A DNA stretch of 64,000 nucleotides from Utricularia gibba. Lineage: Eukaryota; Streptophyta; Magnoliopsida; Lamiales; Lentibulariaceae. The stretch lies in NCBI GenBank assembly GCA_002189035.1, contig NEEC01000015.1:1736001-1800000 (forward strand). Reading direction: 5' to 3'. The translations under genes were made by a program, and so were the position numbers. Below the pieces are notes generated by a model. It was given only the letters and a program-made list of their open reading frames with translations, was not told the DNA's origin and ran no database searches. Positions 43,964 to 56,121 of this stretch are shown here, one piece after another; within the stretch, counting starts at the first letter, position 1, and every line of letters begins with the position of its first letter.

Positions 43964-46900
43964 CTAACTCCCCTTCATATGTTGTGCCGTATACGGAAAT
44001 GTGTTGTAAGATAGTGAAGTTACCAGAGATGTTCCTGTATAGGTTAGCTTATTGATCTTACCTTTTCTTTTTCCTTGCAATGATTCCAGAGGTTGTCAAT
44101 TTATGGGATGTGAGAAACCATGGGATGTTTCTAATGTAATTTCATGCTGGTAGTTCTAGATCATTGCAAGCTAGATGGAAACAGAGCTTTCTAACATTGA
44201 ATACAATGATGCATTATGAAGCTTATTCCACTTGTTCATGAAACATGGAGAATAAACTGGGGCAGCAATATAATCTGCACTAAACATTGCTAATTGCCTC
44301 ATTTTAACTCTGTAATAGTTAATATGCACTAAAAAGACACCCCATTACATGTCCAGTTCAGCCTTCTTTCTTTCCAACAACCAATATGTAGTTGAACTGT
44401 GCAACTTCGAGCTTCTCGGGCCTGGCAGCACCCGAACTCGTTTTAATATTTTAGAGAATGCGATGCCTTCAAGGGTGAACGCACTTGACAACAGTTTTGC
44501 ATCAGTGAAGTGGAGACATATGCAAAGTGTAGTATTCATTTATAACACAAACAACCTCTTGAGTATATGCTTAAGATTTTTCAGAGATTGGACAAATTAT
44601 TGCCTGTCGTGGACTGAGCCAAAAAGGCACTTCCTTTTTAGTGCTCTAGAAGAGCAGCAAACATGCCTTCTACAGAACCGAGGATAGCTCTGTGCATCAT
44701 AACAGGCCTTTCACACTTTGATTCATCTTCAGCTGAGGATAAATTGAACCGTGCAGGGAGTTGGAAATCCAGCTGAAGAAGACACGCTAGCAAACAACCA
44801 CGGGATCAGTAAACTTGGAATAGATGAAGAAAAAAAAAAAAAAAACAGCTTAGCAACCACTCCCGGTTCAACTTCTAAAAAGATTTTCTGGATTACACTA
44901 TCAAAAAAATATGGGATTTACCTTGACATGCTTGTTGAAATCTACTAACACGAGTGAAACCTGTGAGCGGACCACAGTGCAATGCACCAAAATCAGCCAA
45001 CCCTAGAGGAATCTGTGCAAAAGTAGATAACGTTGGCATACTTTCACTACAAAACATCACTTAATGAAACACACACAGGTTAGAGATTTCTTAAATGCAT
45101 ATAGAAAACCGGGGAAAGTGCAAAATACCCTAAATTGCATAAAATGCACGCACCCACACAGTTCAGCCGTAGCCCCTCCCCACTCCCCAGTGATGAAAGG
45201 ACGGTGGCTCAAGCTTTTCCCACCAAAAGCAAGAACGTCGAAATTAAGAAATTAAGAAGGCTGGGCCACATACTGGGCTTCAGACCACCTTTTTGCTCTC
45301 GGCCCATTTAAAAAAATGCTGCAAGTAAAAACATAAATTCCTTTCGTTTTTTTTTCTTTCCAACTTGTATTTCATTAAAAATTAATAATATAGTATTTAA
45401 TTAGAGGAATTTACTCTATTTCATTCCCTGGATGCCATGGACTACTATCCACATAACGTATAATGATTTACGATTGCATATTACTCATTTTGAATATTCA
45501 ATTTTTACGATTTTATATTTTTCATATCTTTAATTTATATTTTTAAAATGTTACATATTAACGTATATCAAGTATGCTTAACTTTAAAGTTTGTATTAAA
45601 AATCTTTAATCGTGTTTTAAAAAAAGATATTATGTAAAATTTAAATGATCATTCTATTCAATTTCTTCCTTATGTTTATTAGTAATGAAGTAATATATTC
45701 GTCTAACTTCCTTCCACCGTACTTCCCACCGGACGGGGCATCACTGGGGGTGGGCAGTCGGCATCCAGTTCTATGTCAAGCGCATCGGCGTTGTCACCAT
45801 CGGATCCGCTTCTTACAAAATCCACACACCAAAGTCCAAAACACAAACATTGCTAGTTGCTCTCCACATTCCACTAATCGCAATTAATTTAATGCTCCAA
45901 ATTATGTACTACAACGACACCCAAAAAAACAAACATTTTTATTTGTATACCTCATGATTGCTCTTTGAAAAATCAAACACCGAAAAGCTTCCTTGTCCTA
46001 AAATCCGAGACTCCGGTCTGAAAAGCAGCTCAAAATTGAATAAAAAATTGCGTACTAAAACCAGCCCTACGTGATTTCCTTTTCCTTTTCTAATGCATAG
46101 AGTATGCATTGTATTGCAGTGGGGAGCGAGGCGGACTTCCAAGCTACTGCTAGTTGTTTTAAAAAAGAAGAAAAAGGGGAGGTTCGCATTGAAGATGAGA
46201 AGAATGTCGATATGGGGAGGAGAAGAGAAGAGGGATCGGATATGGACCACAGGGGGGCCGGGGCGTTGTTGCCAAGTGCTGGTTCACATGCGTCGAGCAA
46301 CGTACCCATCTATCTGATACAATTCTGTGTGTTTTTTTGGGTGGAACACCTAAGCTAGCTGCGACCCATCAACGATCCAATAATTCCGACGCCGCCATGT
46401 GAGCAAGCAGCAGCGGCGGATGGCGACGCCTCTCTGAGGACCTGGGGGACAGCCAGCCCAGCCTGATTCCTTCCCTTTCCAAAACGGGGTTTTTGATTCA
46501 CTCACATTTACGCCCCGCCCCCAGTGGCTTCCCCTCTTTCGGTGTCGCCCAGCTTTGCTTGCTTGCTTCTTAGCCTAGCCTGCCCTCTCCGAGGACCATG
46601 CTACGGTGCTACTACACGTTCCGTCATCAAACCCTTCCTTCCGGCAAGCAGCCACCGTGTGTCTGTGTCTACGTATGTATGCATTTCACATCACGATTAA
46701 TACTGAAATTTATAATTGAATTTTAATTATAAAGTAAAAGCTCGTAAAAATAGCTGGAAAATGGATTCCGAAATACCAATACACCCCACAGAAATCAACC
46801 ACCCGTAATGAAAAGTGGCATTTACTAGGGGGCAAAGCCGTAAACCTACACGCAGAGTGGGACCGCACTAGGTGGACAAACGGATTGGGGATTAGAAATT

Positions 46901-47640
46901 CAATTAAACAAATTTTTAATTCCCTATTTTTGCACCCATTTTATTTTTTTTAAATTATATCGAATGGTAATTAAATCGTTTTGAACTATGAAGCATTGGT
47001 AAGATAATTTATTTTATCATTATACGTATAATTTCTCTCACATACTAAGTTAAAATTTTTACATTTTAAAGAAATACTTTTTTTATCATATTTTTATTAT
47101 ACCTTTTTTTTTTTTGAACGTGTATGCCTATTGTGGTATCAATAATTAGCAGCTAGAATGTTGGGTAAGTAGGATCATTAAATTTTCCAAATCTAGTCCA
47201 AGGTATTGAGACAGGACATAATCTAGTAATTTTTGGTTTATGGGATGAGTAATGATTTTAATTTTATTAATTATTTTTAATTGTGGGAAATAAATTAGGT
47301 TCCATGGGGGGGCAGAAAGGTGTTGCTTTCATGGCATGCACAGAAATGGGGGAATCCGGTTGCAAACGATGTACGCCCTTCCAAGCTGTACGTTGTCGCT
47401 TAGTATGAAATAAAATTCGTGGCCCCGACCGACAACTACTCTGCCACCGTGCGTGAGACTCAGTCGCCGCCATGAGGCGCGTCGCATTGAGCGCTGGCCG
47501 CCCCACGAACACCCAATAAATACATTCTACGACGCTCTTAACGCTTCTTCTATTAAACGAGATGCTTTTAATGCCTTTCACCAACTAGCGTCCCCCTGCA
47601 CACCGTCAACGCGTCTATTGTTTCCAGTCCCCACCCAACA
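43964..47640. other. Intergenic region downstream of the SEUSS-like gene
   Basis: About 3.7 kb. Bases 43964-44250 are probably the SEUSS-like 3' untranslated region. Bases 44350-45250 are of mixed composition with a 16-base A run near 44830. Bases 45300-45660 and 46690-47270 are AT-rich. Bases 46360-46640 are GC-rich and could belong to the IQD promoter. No gene, tRNA or transposon structure was recognised. Confidence 0.4.
47514..47521 (+). promoter_or_regulatory. TATA-like element of the IQD gene
   Basis: CAATAAAT lies about 130 bases before the IQD start codon, within CCCAATAAATACATT, a plausible plant TATA variant. Weak evidence. Confidence 0.3.
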
Positions 47641-47655
47641 ATGAGAAATGGGTAG
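47641..47655 (+). CDS. Four-codon minimal uORF overlapping the IQD start
   Basis: ATG AGA AAT GGG TAG: an ATG seven bases before the main ATG, in a different frame, ending inside the main coding region. Depending on start-codon context, it could reduce or tune initiation at 47648. Seen directly in the sequence; function is inference. Confidence 0.35.
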   Translation: MRNG

Positions 47656-49658
47656 AGCCGGCAGGTGGTTCCGTTCGCTTTGGGGCTCAAAGAAGCCGTC
47701 GCCGTCGTCTAGGGAGAAGAAGGGCAAATGGGTTCTTCCCAAAACTGCGGATAACAGCTTCAGGAACGATGATCCTTTCGCAATTGAGGCGGGGGATGCG
47801 AATAAGCATGCAATTGCGGTCGCTGCGGCAACTGCCGCGGTAGCGGAGGCAGCTCTTGCGGCGGCTCACGCCGCGGCGGAGGTTGTTAGATTGACCAGTT
47901 CCAGCGGCGGTGGGAGTGGGCGGAATGTCGCTGCGTATATCAGCAATGAACGGCTCAGAGTATCGGCCGCGATTAAGATTCAATCGGCGTTTCGTGCCTA
48001 TTTGGTTCGTTATGAAGATTCACTCATCTTCTTCACTCGATTTCTCGAATCTGTTCTTATTATTGATCCAATAGATCACGGGAACGCAATTTTACCTGTC
48101 TCTCAGTGGTGTCTGAAAAATCCCACCTTTTTGGATGGATCCCATTCCATTTTCCTGTTGAGCTCTTTTCCTGCTAATCCCACACCAAATCTCGTAACTC
48201 CAATTTTCGTAGCTAAACTTCCCATCGTCTTAATTGTTTTCACATTTCCCTGTTCTGTGAAATTTCTGTAGATTTTCCTCATTAGGGAACTGTGTTGTTT
48301 CCTACTGTGCGAAACAGAGAGGTGCTATGAAAAAGACAAGGGAATCCATATTCTTTGTATCAATCCTGTTTTTAGCACTTGATTCGAAAGTTTCTTCAGA
48401 GTCACTGATCTTTTTAGCATCCTTTTTCTGTTAGTGGTGCCTTTTATTTTAATGTACCTCTGCATCTTTTGCAAAATATCACTGGTTTGAAACCACTGTA
48501 GCATAGTATTTACAGAGGATGCCCCTGATTGTGCTCTCCATGTACAATGTGCAGATTCAAGTGAAAACTTCTTATGTTGTGTCTTGTTGTATGTTTTTTG
48601 CGGCTGCAGGCTAGGAGGGCTCTTAGAGCACTGAAAGCGCTTGTGAAGCTCCAAGCCCTTGTAAGAGGCCACATTGTCCGGAAACAAAGCGCAGACATGC
48701 TTAAGAGAATGCAAGCCATGGCTCGTATCCAAGCTCGGGCCTCCGCGCAAAGATCTGAGTTTGGTTCCAGTGCCAATATCTACATGCGCTCCTTCCCCTC
48801 GCATCAGCCAGTGAGTTTTCCCTTCCTCTGATCTCATGCTTTTAGCTTGTGATCTCAGCTTTGTCTATTGCTACACATCAGGGTGCTATCCATCCACGGT
48901 GCTATGATCGGAAGATGAGTTCTTCCAGGCACGGTGAATCGTCTCTGAAAATGCAGCATTATCATCCCAGATCACACACGAATTCACTAGATCACTGGAT
49001 GGAGCAATCATCTTGGAGCAACTTCCATGAAACCAATCGAGTCGAAGATGACCGGAGCGATAAGATACTTGAGATTGATACATGGATGCCCCGGCAGCAT
49101 CCCGGATTCAATGACAGAGCCCTGCATCTCCCTAGATATGTCTCGGAGCAGGAGTATTCCAAAGCCAGCTATCTCTCCAGGCTATCTTCAAAAATCATGA
49201 AACCGAATCCAAGTACTTCTTCTGAAGAAGCACCATCCCTTATAGCACCAAACTTCGAGGACCAAGCTCCTATCTGGACAGCTGAGAGCAGCCCAAGAGT
49301 ACGCTCTGCTACATCCTCCCTCCGGGGAGGATCTTTGGCTCTAGCTCGAACCGACTGCTCGAGAAGTCTGTTTGGTGATTACCTTTCTCACCCAAACTAC
49401 ATGGCTAACACAGAGTCATCAAGGGCTAAAGTTAGATCACAGAGTGTTCCTAAACAGAGAATGCAGGTGGAGACAAGGAATCTGTGGGACAACAACGACT
49501 GCATCTCAGAGAAAGGATTTGTCCCAACAGCTGACTTTGGTGAACAATATCTTAACTCGGGTTACTTGAAGAGGCAAGGGAGTCGCCCTCATGGTGCCAC
49601 CAATGGAATTGGATCTAACTCTGGTTACAGACCCCAGGATTGTTTCTTCTATGGCTGA
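47648..49658 (+). CDS. IQD: IQ67-domain (IQD) calmodulin-binding scaffold protein
   Basis: Plant IQD protein, a basic scaffold that binds calmodulin through the IQ67 domain and associates with microtubules, plasma membrane or nucleus (family knowledge). Three exons, 47648-48004, 48610-48810 and 48882-49658, encode 444 residues. The start [13 protein letters not shown] is the family N-terminus. An Ala-rich segment ([20 protein letters not shown]) precedes the IQ67 domain at about residues 105-170: [11 protein letters not shown], then [24 protein letters not shown] and [10 protein letters not shown]. The splice after FRAYL, inside the first IQ motif, is a family hallmark. The C-terminal half is Ser-rich and basic ([31 protein letters not shown]). 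A minimal uORF overlaps the start codon. Subtype not resolved. Confidence 0.93.
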
Positions 49659-52068
49659 GAAACAACAAAAAACTTGAGCATGCAACTTTGAAAAGAAAAA
49701 AAGAGCATGTGGCCTTTCCTTATCCTTATCATTATCATTGGTTTGTGTATGCTGCTGCTTGTTACTCATTCTGTGCTTGGGTATTAAAGATGGGAGTTCA
49801 ACCTTAATAATCACTCCAGGTGTAACGTCATTATATTCATATTTATTGCAAATTTAGGAACCGCACATAAAAGAAATGGATGCTCAAAGACCTTCACTAG
49901 AGAGTTTAATCTAATATTATTCAAAAAAAATTTCAAATCACGTTAAAGAAAACCAAATTGTGAGAAAAATAACTAAAATTTGAAAAAAAAAATGTTGGAA
50001 ATATCATGTTTCAGGATAAATTGAGAATTCAAAATTTCTGAAAAAATCACCAAAATTTAGAGGTGAGCATGGATACGAGTTAATTTGAATATAAATTGAA
50101 TTAACTTATCATGAATTGGATACATTATCTATAATCGTAAAAAACAAATATAGAATAGATTTATAGTACATGAGTACGAGTGGACTCAGTGAATTAGAAA
50201 AGTTGAATCTAAATCGTAATCCAACAACAAAAAATGTATTCTTTATCAAATGAATTGAATATTTCAAACAATTGAACCTAAGACTTATGAATTAAGTCCA
50301 ATTTATATTAGTATATCAAATCGTGACCTAAGATGGATCTAGCATATCGACCCACTAACCCGTATCTGATAAGTTACAATTTTTAGGCTAATTCGACGGA
50401 TTCGACCCGTAACTCACTGAGCCAAATCCGTGCCCGCCTTTAACTGAAACTCACAAGAATCCACTGGTTCTTTGACCTGGATCCAAGATGTGGACCTCCT
50501 TTACTTCTACTAGCCCGCCCCAAGAAGACACTGAAGCAAGGCCCAAATGGTCACCACCACAACCTAAAAGAAGCCCAATAAGACTGAAGGAAAAGACGGA
50601 ACTACCCTTGTGTCTCCAGCCACAACTATTTCTTACAATATCAAACTGTTCCAGCTATATCTGTGCCCTAATTATTAAAAATATAATTCAAACTGTAAAA
50701 ATTCATTATTTCAGTTTCAATATTATCGAATATAAAAATGAATAATAATATTTAAATTTAAGTCCACGTTTGAGAGAGGAAAAAATAGCAGTGGATTAGT
50801 TTATTAGGTAGCATATATTGGAATAATTAAATTTTATATTAAAGAAATTTCAGATTTGAATAAATAGAAATATATGATTGGATTATTTGGTATATGATTT
50901 TTTTTTTGTATGAGCTTAATATCAAATCCACGTGCCAAACAATCCTACTATATATAGTTGCAACTTGCAAATCAAACGTGGCCTAATAGTTGTCTCACGT
51001 GTGTCAATAATTTGAATCTCTAATTATAAACGTTATTTTGGTTAGGAAGCAGTTGTTGGTGATTCCGACAAAAAACATTTCTAGTCTTTGTGTAGATCTC
51101 ATCACTTGGTTATGTATCGCTTTTCTAAGCAGAAAGAAACCAAAAGGTGAGGGAGGAATCAAAAAAGGAAAGTTGTTTTAAGGGGAATTCCGCCATGAGG
51201 GGGGCGCTGGAAGTCAGCGAGCAAGCGAGTTATAGACCACCTGCCAAGAACCATTTTTTATTGCCAAATAAATTGAAGGATTCCCCACCCACTAATTGCA
51301 GGTCAAGGAATCTGCATTTTCGTATTATTTATGCAATCTTTTTTGATGAACCTGGTTTTCGATTTCTGTATATCCCCAGAGTGTTTTTGTTTTCTTTTGG
51401 TTTTTTGCACTTCCCGGTTCTGTCATTCCATTTCAGAATCTTTCTGCAAAAGACTCCGGGGGGTTTGAACTGGGAGTGTACACTGTATAAAGGGTCTTTT
51501 TCAGTGGTGGGTTTTGCTGTTTGTTTGTGCGATTCTTAATGAAAAGTCAACCGAAAAGGGTAGCTTTTTTTGCCTTTACCTTCTCCTCTATTAATGATTT
51601 GTGGTACCCATTTGTTATTCCTTGGGAACCCTTTTACTTTTTTCTCGTTTACTTCTGTTATAGGGCTGGGGGAGAGTGAATGGCAAGAGACTCAAAAGCC
51701 AAATATTTGGCTTCACTGCAGTGCGTCGGGGCTTTTGGTGTAGGGGTCCGGTGATGGCTGTTTTTGAAAAAAAAATATGAAGGAAGCTTTGCTGTTATTT
51801 ACTACCCCGGTTCCTCTTGTTCATAAATTTCGGGTCTCGGTTGGTGAAAACGGTTCACAATAACTTTCATCCAATTTCTTCGAGACAGAAGACACCCTTT
51901 TCAGTGAATGCTCTAGTTCAAGAAGTTGGGTTTTTCCGCGTGTTTTTATTGCTCTTTTCTGCGCATAATTTCGAATGTTGTTGAGATGCTCATACTGTTC
52001 TAAAGAATGATCAAACTTTGAGAATAAAAAGGGACACTGCCCCAAGCCTTTTGGTAGTATCCACACAG
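49659..52068. other. Intergenic region upstream of the HD-Zip IV gene
   Basis: About 2.4 kb. Bases 49660-49850 are probably the IQD 3' untranslated region. Bases 49860-50470 are AT-rich, without a recognisable gene. A MITE candidate occupies 50762-50983. Bases 51100-52068 have leader-like composition with T- and G-rich stretches; a 130-codon frame at 51147-51539 has no domain-like features and is likely untranslated. Confidence 0.4.
50762..50983. mobile_element. Tourist-like MITE candidate, TAA target-site duplication
   Basis: The left end GTCCACGTTTGA and the right end, reverse-complemented, GGCCACGTTTGA match at 11 of 12 positions. Both are flanked by the direct repeat TAA (50759-50761 and 50984-50986), the target site of PIF/Harbinger transposons and their Tourist MITE derivatives. 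The 222-bp interior is AT-rich with no coding frame, so movement would need a transposase elsewhere in the genome. Confidence 0.6.
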
Positions 52069-55039
52069 ATGAACTTTGCAGACATCACTAGCAAAAAAAC
52101 TAGTGCATGTGAATCAAAAATGGTTGCTGATGGCTTAGTTTCTTGCTCCAATTCACTTTTTTTCAACTCTCCAATCTCCAGTTTCTATGTATGTAACTCT
52201 CTTTCTTTTCACACGATTCTTCGTTGTTTGAAAACGCCATTTTCTTAATATTGTTGATTGGTCTGGCTTCTTCAGCCCAAGATGGAAGATTTTGGAGAGA
52301 TCGGCTTCACTGGTGGACCTCTAGGAAGCACTTTCATGAAGGGGAAGGGTGATGTAGCTAATAGCAAGCCTGAGAATGATCACCTTGGAGCTGCATCAGG
52401 TGATGCGTCGAAGAAAACATCCAACAAGGAGAAATATTATCGACACAAGTCGTTTCAAATTCAGGAGCTGGAGAAGTAAATGTTACTGCAAACCTTTTAT
52501 CTGTGTTCTCAGATGCTAGTTGTTGAGTTTTTATTTGATTGCATACGACGCTTTTGCCAGTTATTTCAAGAAGAATCCACATCCGGACGAGAAAGGAAGA
52601 TTAGAACTCGGTAAAAGGCTGGGATTGGAGAGCAGGCAGGTGAAGTTTTGGTTTCAGAATAGAAGAACTCAGTTGAAGGTTACTGCTCTAAACTGTTCTC
52701 TTTGAATTTTTTTTTTCCATTTCTTTTGTTGTCATACTTCTGTTACTGGGATGATTCAGACTCAATTGGAGCGCCACGAAAACATAAATCTGAAACAAGA
52801 AAATGAGAAGCTCTGTCATGAGAACATTTTATTATGTGAAGCCATGAGGAATCCAATTTGCAAAGGCTGTGGTGGTCCTGCTGTTCTTCGAGAGGTGGCA
52901 CCTGAGCAGATCCATCTCCTTATTGAGAATGCACGTCTTAAGGATGAGCTTGAAAGGCTTGGAATTGTGGTCTCCAAATTCTTGAATGGTGCTGATGGTT
53001 CGATGTCTCCATTTGGGTCCTTCTCTAAATCAGATCTTGATGCAGGAAGAAATAGCTTTTTTGGGTTGAATACAAGAGATCTCATGTTTCCTCTAGGACT
53101 CGAGCTCGGAACTAGGGTGTCAAATTCTTTTTCGCCATTGCCATCTAGTGTAGCTGGTCTTGGTGCGGCAAATGTGGATACTCCTGATAAATCCATGTTT
53201 CTTGAGCTTGCAATGTCTGCAATGGAAGAGTTGATGAAGCTTTCCCAACTAGCTGATCCTCTATGGCTGAAAAGATTAGATGAAAACGTAGAATTCTTGA
53301 ACCTAGATGAGTATGCAAAAGCTTTCATGCCCTGCATCGGTATGAAACCCAAACATTTTATGAGTGAAGCAACAAGAGCTACAGGCACTGCATTTATCAG
53401 CAGTTCGGCTTTGGTGGAAGCATTGATGAATGTGGTAATGTATACATATTTTTTCATGCTGCCAATTTTGAACATGTTCTCACTGCTGGTAATTTTAGAA
53501 AGGACATTACCTTTTTGTCTTTTGCCTCAATGGATATATGCTGTGCTTGTGGCTTTACAGAGTCAGTGGATGGAAATGTTCCCCCGGAATATAGGAAGAG
53601 CTTCCTTTGATGTTATTTGCTCGGGAATGCCCGGAAACTGGGATGGCGTCTTGCATCTGGTATTTCGATGCTAATTAAGGATTTCTTATAGGGTAGCATT
53701 CACTCAAGTAAAAAGGTGTAACCCTGCGATTCATTTATCAGATCCAAGCTGAGTTCCAAGTTCTTTCACCTTTGGTCCCCACCCGGGTAGCCAAGTTCAT
53801 TCGCTTCTGTAAGCAGCATGGTGAAGGAATGTGGGCCGTGGTCGATGTGTCTGTCGACCATTTACTCCCTGGGCAGCAAGGAAATTGCAGGAGGCTGCCT
53901 TCTGGTTGCATCGTGCAGGACCTGCAAAACGGGTATTCCAAGGTCAGCAAAAAGACGAGCTTGCTTTGCTTATTGACCTATTCACCTGATTTCCCAGTTT
54001 ACTGTTTGATTAGGTAACCTGGACTGAGCATACAGAGTACAATGAGAATACAGTCCATCATCTCTTTCAGCCACTTATTCAGTCGGGAAAGGCGCTTGGA
54101 GCTCAGAAATGGCTTTTTGATCTGCAAATGCAAAGTGAGCTTCCATTTGCCATCATGAACTCTCGTGGAAATCAACCAGGTTTGACGTTTTCGGATTCTT
54201 CGTGTGCTTAATCATGGATGTCCGAAAGTAGTTGTTCTCACTAGGCGCCATGATTTCAGAGCTTCCTCCGAGTGGTAAGACAAGTATCGCGATGCTCGCA
54301 CAGAGGATGATGCGTGGTTTCTGTTCCGGAATCTGTGCCACAATACATCAGTGGGAGATGGTTCAGCACTCCGATGATACAACGTTGATGACACGGAAGA
54401 GCAACAGCAATGACGGGGAGTCACCAGGCGTTATCTTAAGTGCTTCAACAACTGTCCGTGTCCCCGTCCCGCCTAGGCTGCTGCTCGACTTCCTGCAAAA
54501 TGAGAAAACACGGGCACACTGGGATGCTCTGTCTGAAGATGGACTTATGCAGCAGGTTCTGCAAATTTTCAAGGGGCAGGAGCAGGATAGTGGCAACAGC
54601 ATCAGCCTACTGCAAGCAAGGGTGAGATGTCAAGATGAATTCTTACCAAAACCTAATGCATCGGAGTAACGAAATTTGCTCGCAGGTACCGAGTCTGAAT
54701 GCAAGTCCAAGCAGCATGCTTGTCTTGCAAGAAACGTGCACAGACATCTCAGGATCACTCTTCGTTAATGCGCCCATCGACTCGGTCTCCATGAACGTGG
54801 TGATGAACGGAGGCGATCCTTCGGGTGTCCCTATCCTGCCGTCTGGCTTTGCCATCGCCCCCGATTGTTCATCCAATTCAGCAGGACAAGAAGGCTCATT
54901 GCTCACCTTAGGCTTCCAAATCTTGGTGAACAGCCTGCCAGCAGCCAAGCTCACGATGGAGTCAGTCGAGACGGTTAGATCGCTGATTGCGCGCCGTCTC
55001 CACGGCATCAAAACCGGCCTCGGCCTCGCCGGAATCTGA
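52069..55039 (+). CDS. HD-Zip class IV transcription factor (HDG/ROC type)
   Basis: Homeodomain-leucine zipper class IV factor with START domain; the class controls epidermal (L1) identity and related traits. Nine exons: 52069-52188, 52276-52475, 52561-52678, 52760-53434, 53561-53659, 53742-53942, 54014-54179, 54245-54621 and 54686-55039. They give 769 residues. The homeodomain spans the second and third exons: [16 protein letters not shown], then [20 protein letters not shown] and [15 protein letters not shown]. The zipper-loop-zipper follows ([20 protein letters not shown] with its Cxx[13 protein letters not shown]). The START domain begins near [16 protein letters not shown] and contains [11 protein letters not shown] and [11 protein letters not shown]. 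The conserved C-terminus includes [11 protein letters not shown] and PSGFAIAPD. The first exon is assigned because its frame continues in phase 0 (MNFADIT ... SSF) and resembles the N-terminus of the class. Homeodomain residues are more divergent than in ANL2/HDG1, so the subgroup is open. Confidence 0.92.
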
Positions 55040-56121
55040 AGCACAGGTTCGGTTAGGGATTTGAGTCAAGAACGAACCTCGAAGAGAGAGAGTCGTTGCT
55101 TGGGAGGGAATATGATCTGGTTCGGGTATTGACTCAAATAACCTCCTCCGTTGGAAGATTCTTTGAATGGCGTAGGGGTATAATTGTCAAGTATTTTCAT
55201 GCCTTGCTTTTTTCCTTGTAGATAGGTGTATTATTTCTCGGAGAACACGATCACTCATTCCATAAGTATCCTTAATTAAAGTCCCTCAATTTAATTATTA
55301 CGCCAAATTTTATTTTCTAAATTAGTTGATATTAATTTTAATATTTATTGATTTTTGTTTGTAAACATTGCTGGGGAGGAACAAGACAGCTAAAAGTTGG
55401 GGCAGTTTCGGTCAGGGGGCCCACTCCACCACACTCTCTTCAGTCCCATCACCAAATATCTCTTTCCCGATTGTGCAACCAACCTACCATGTTGCATTTT
55501 ACCAAAATGCCCTCCCCTCCCGACTTGTAATTATCACAAGATACGAGATTCCTGATTCTTTTTTGAAGTGGAAAAACAAGGTGAAATTTGTTTTCCTGTA
55601 AAAAAAAAAGGTATTTTATTTATGTAATGGGATTTTAAATATATGGAAATGAAAAAAAAAAAATTAAAATTAAGGAAAGAACGCGTGCCTGGATGAGTAG
55701 TAATGGAAGATCATCATCATCACGAAAACTGGAAACTGACCTCACAGTGACTGACACAACTTCCATGGCATTCGAATTCGGACCCCTACCCCCACACCCT
55801 GAACTGAAGAAACCAGGTGAAGCGACGTCGTTTGCTTGGCTTGTAGCGTCCTTTCCCCTGTTTGTGTGTGTATGAGGTTGTATATGGCTGTGGGAAGACA
55901 CTTTCACCAAAGCGTCGATCCATACTGGCATCGAATTCTGTACCATTTGCATAAACCTTTCATGTTCCCAACAAACCCTTGGACCTCCCGGTCTCCTTGC
56001 TTCTTCTCTCTATATCTTCTTTAGAATCATTGCCGTGTCGCTTGTAACAAACCTTTCGTTTCTTTCTCTGGTTTGGAAGTTTCAGATGTGTTCAACTTTC
56101 GAGTTCAGAATCAGTTCAACA
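55040..56121. other. Intergenic region and EMS1 leader
   Basis: About 1.1 kb between the HD-Zip IV 3' end and the EMS1 start. AT-rich at 55250-55370, and A-rich around 55600-55680. From about 55960 the CT-rich leader of the EMS1-type gene begins. In-frame ATGs at 56035 and 56092 precede the chosen start. Confidence 0.4.

Noticed and set aside
44349-44687. 112-codon frame as a gene
   Set aside because: No family resemblance, no start context, and it lies in the downstream region of the SEUSS-like gene.
46093-46358. Two overlapping 75-85-codon frames upstream of the IQD gene
   Set aside because: Low-complexity lysine/arginine/glutamate content from an AG-rich tract; no domain features.
51147-51539. 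130-codon frame upstream of the HD-Zip IV gene
   Set aside because: Composition is leader-like and the translated sequence has no recognisable motif.
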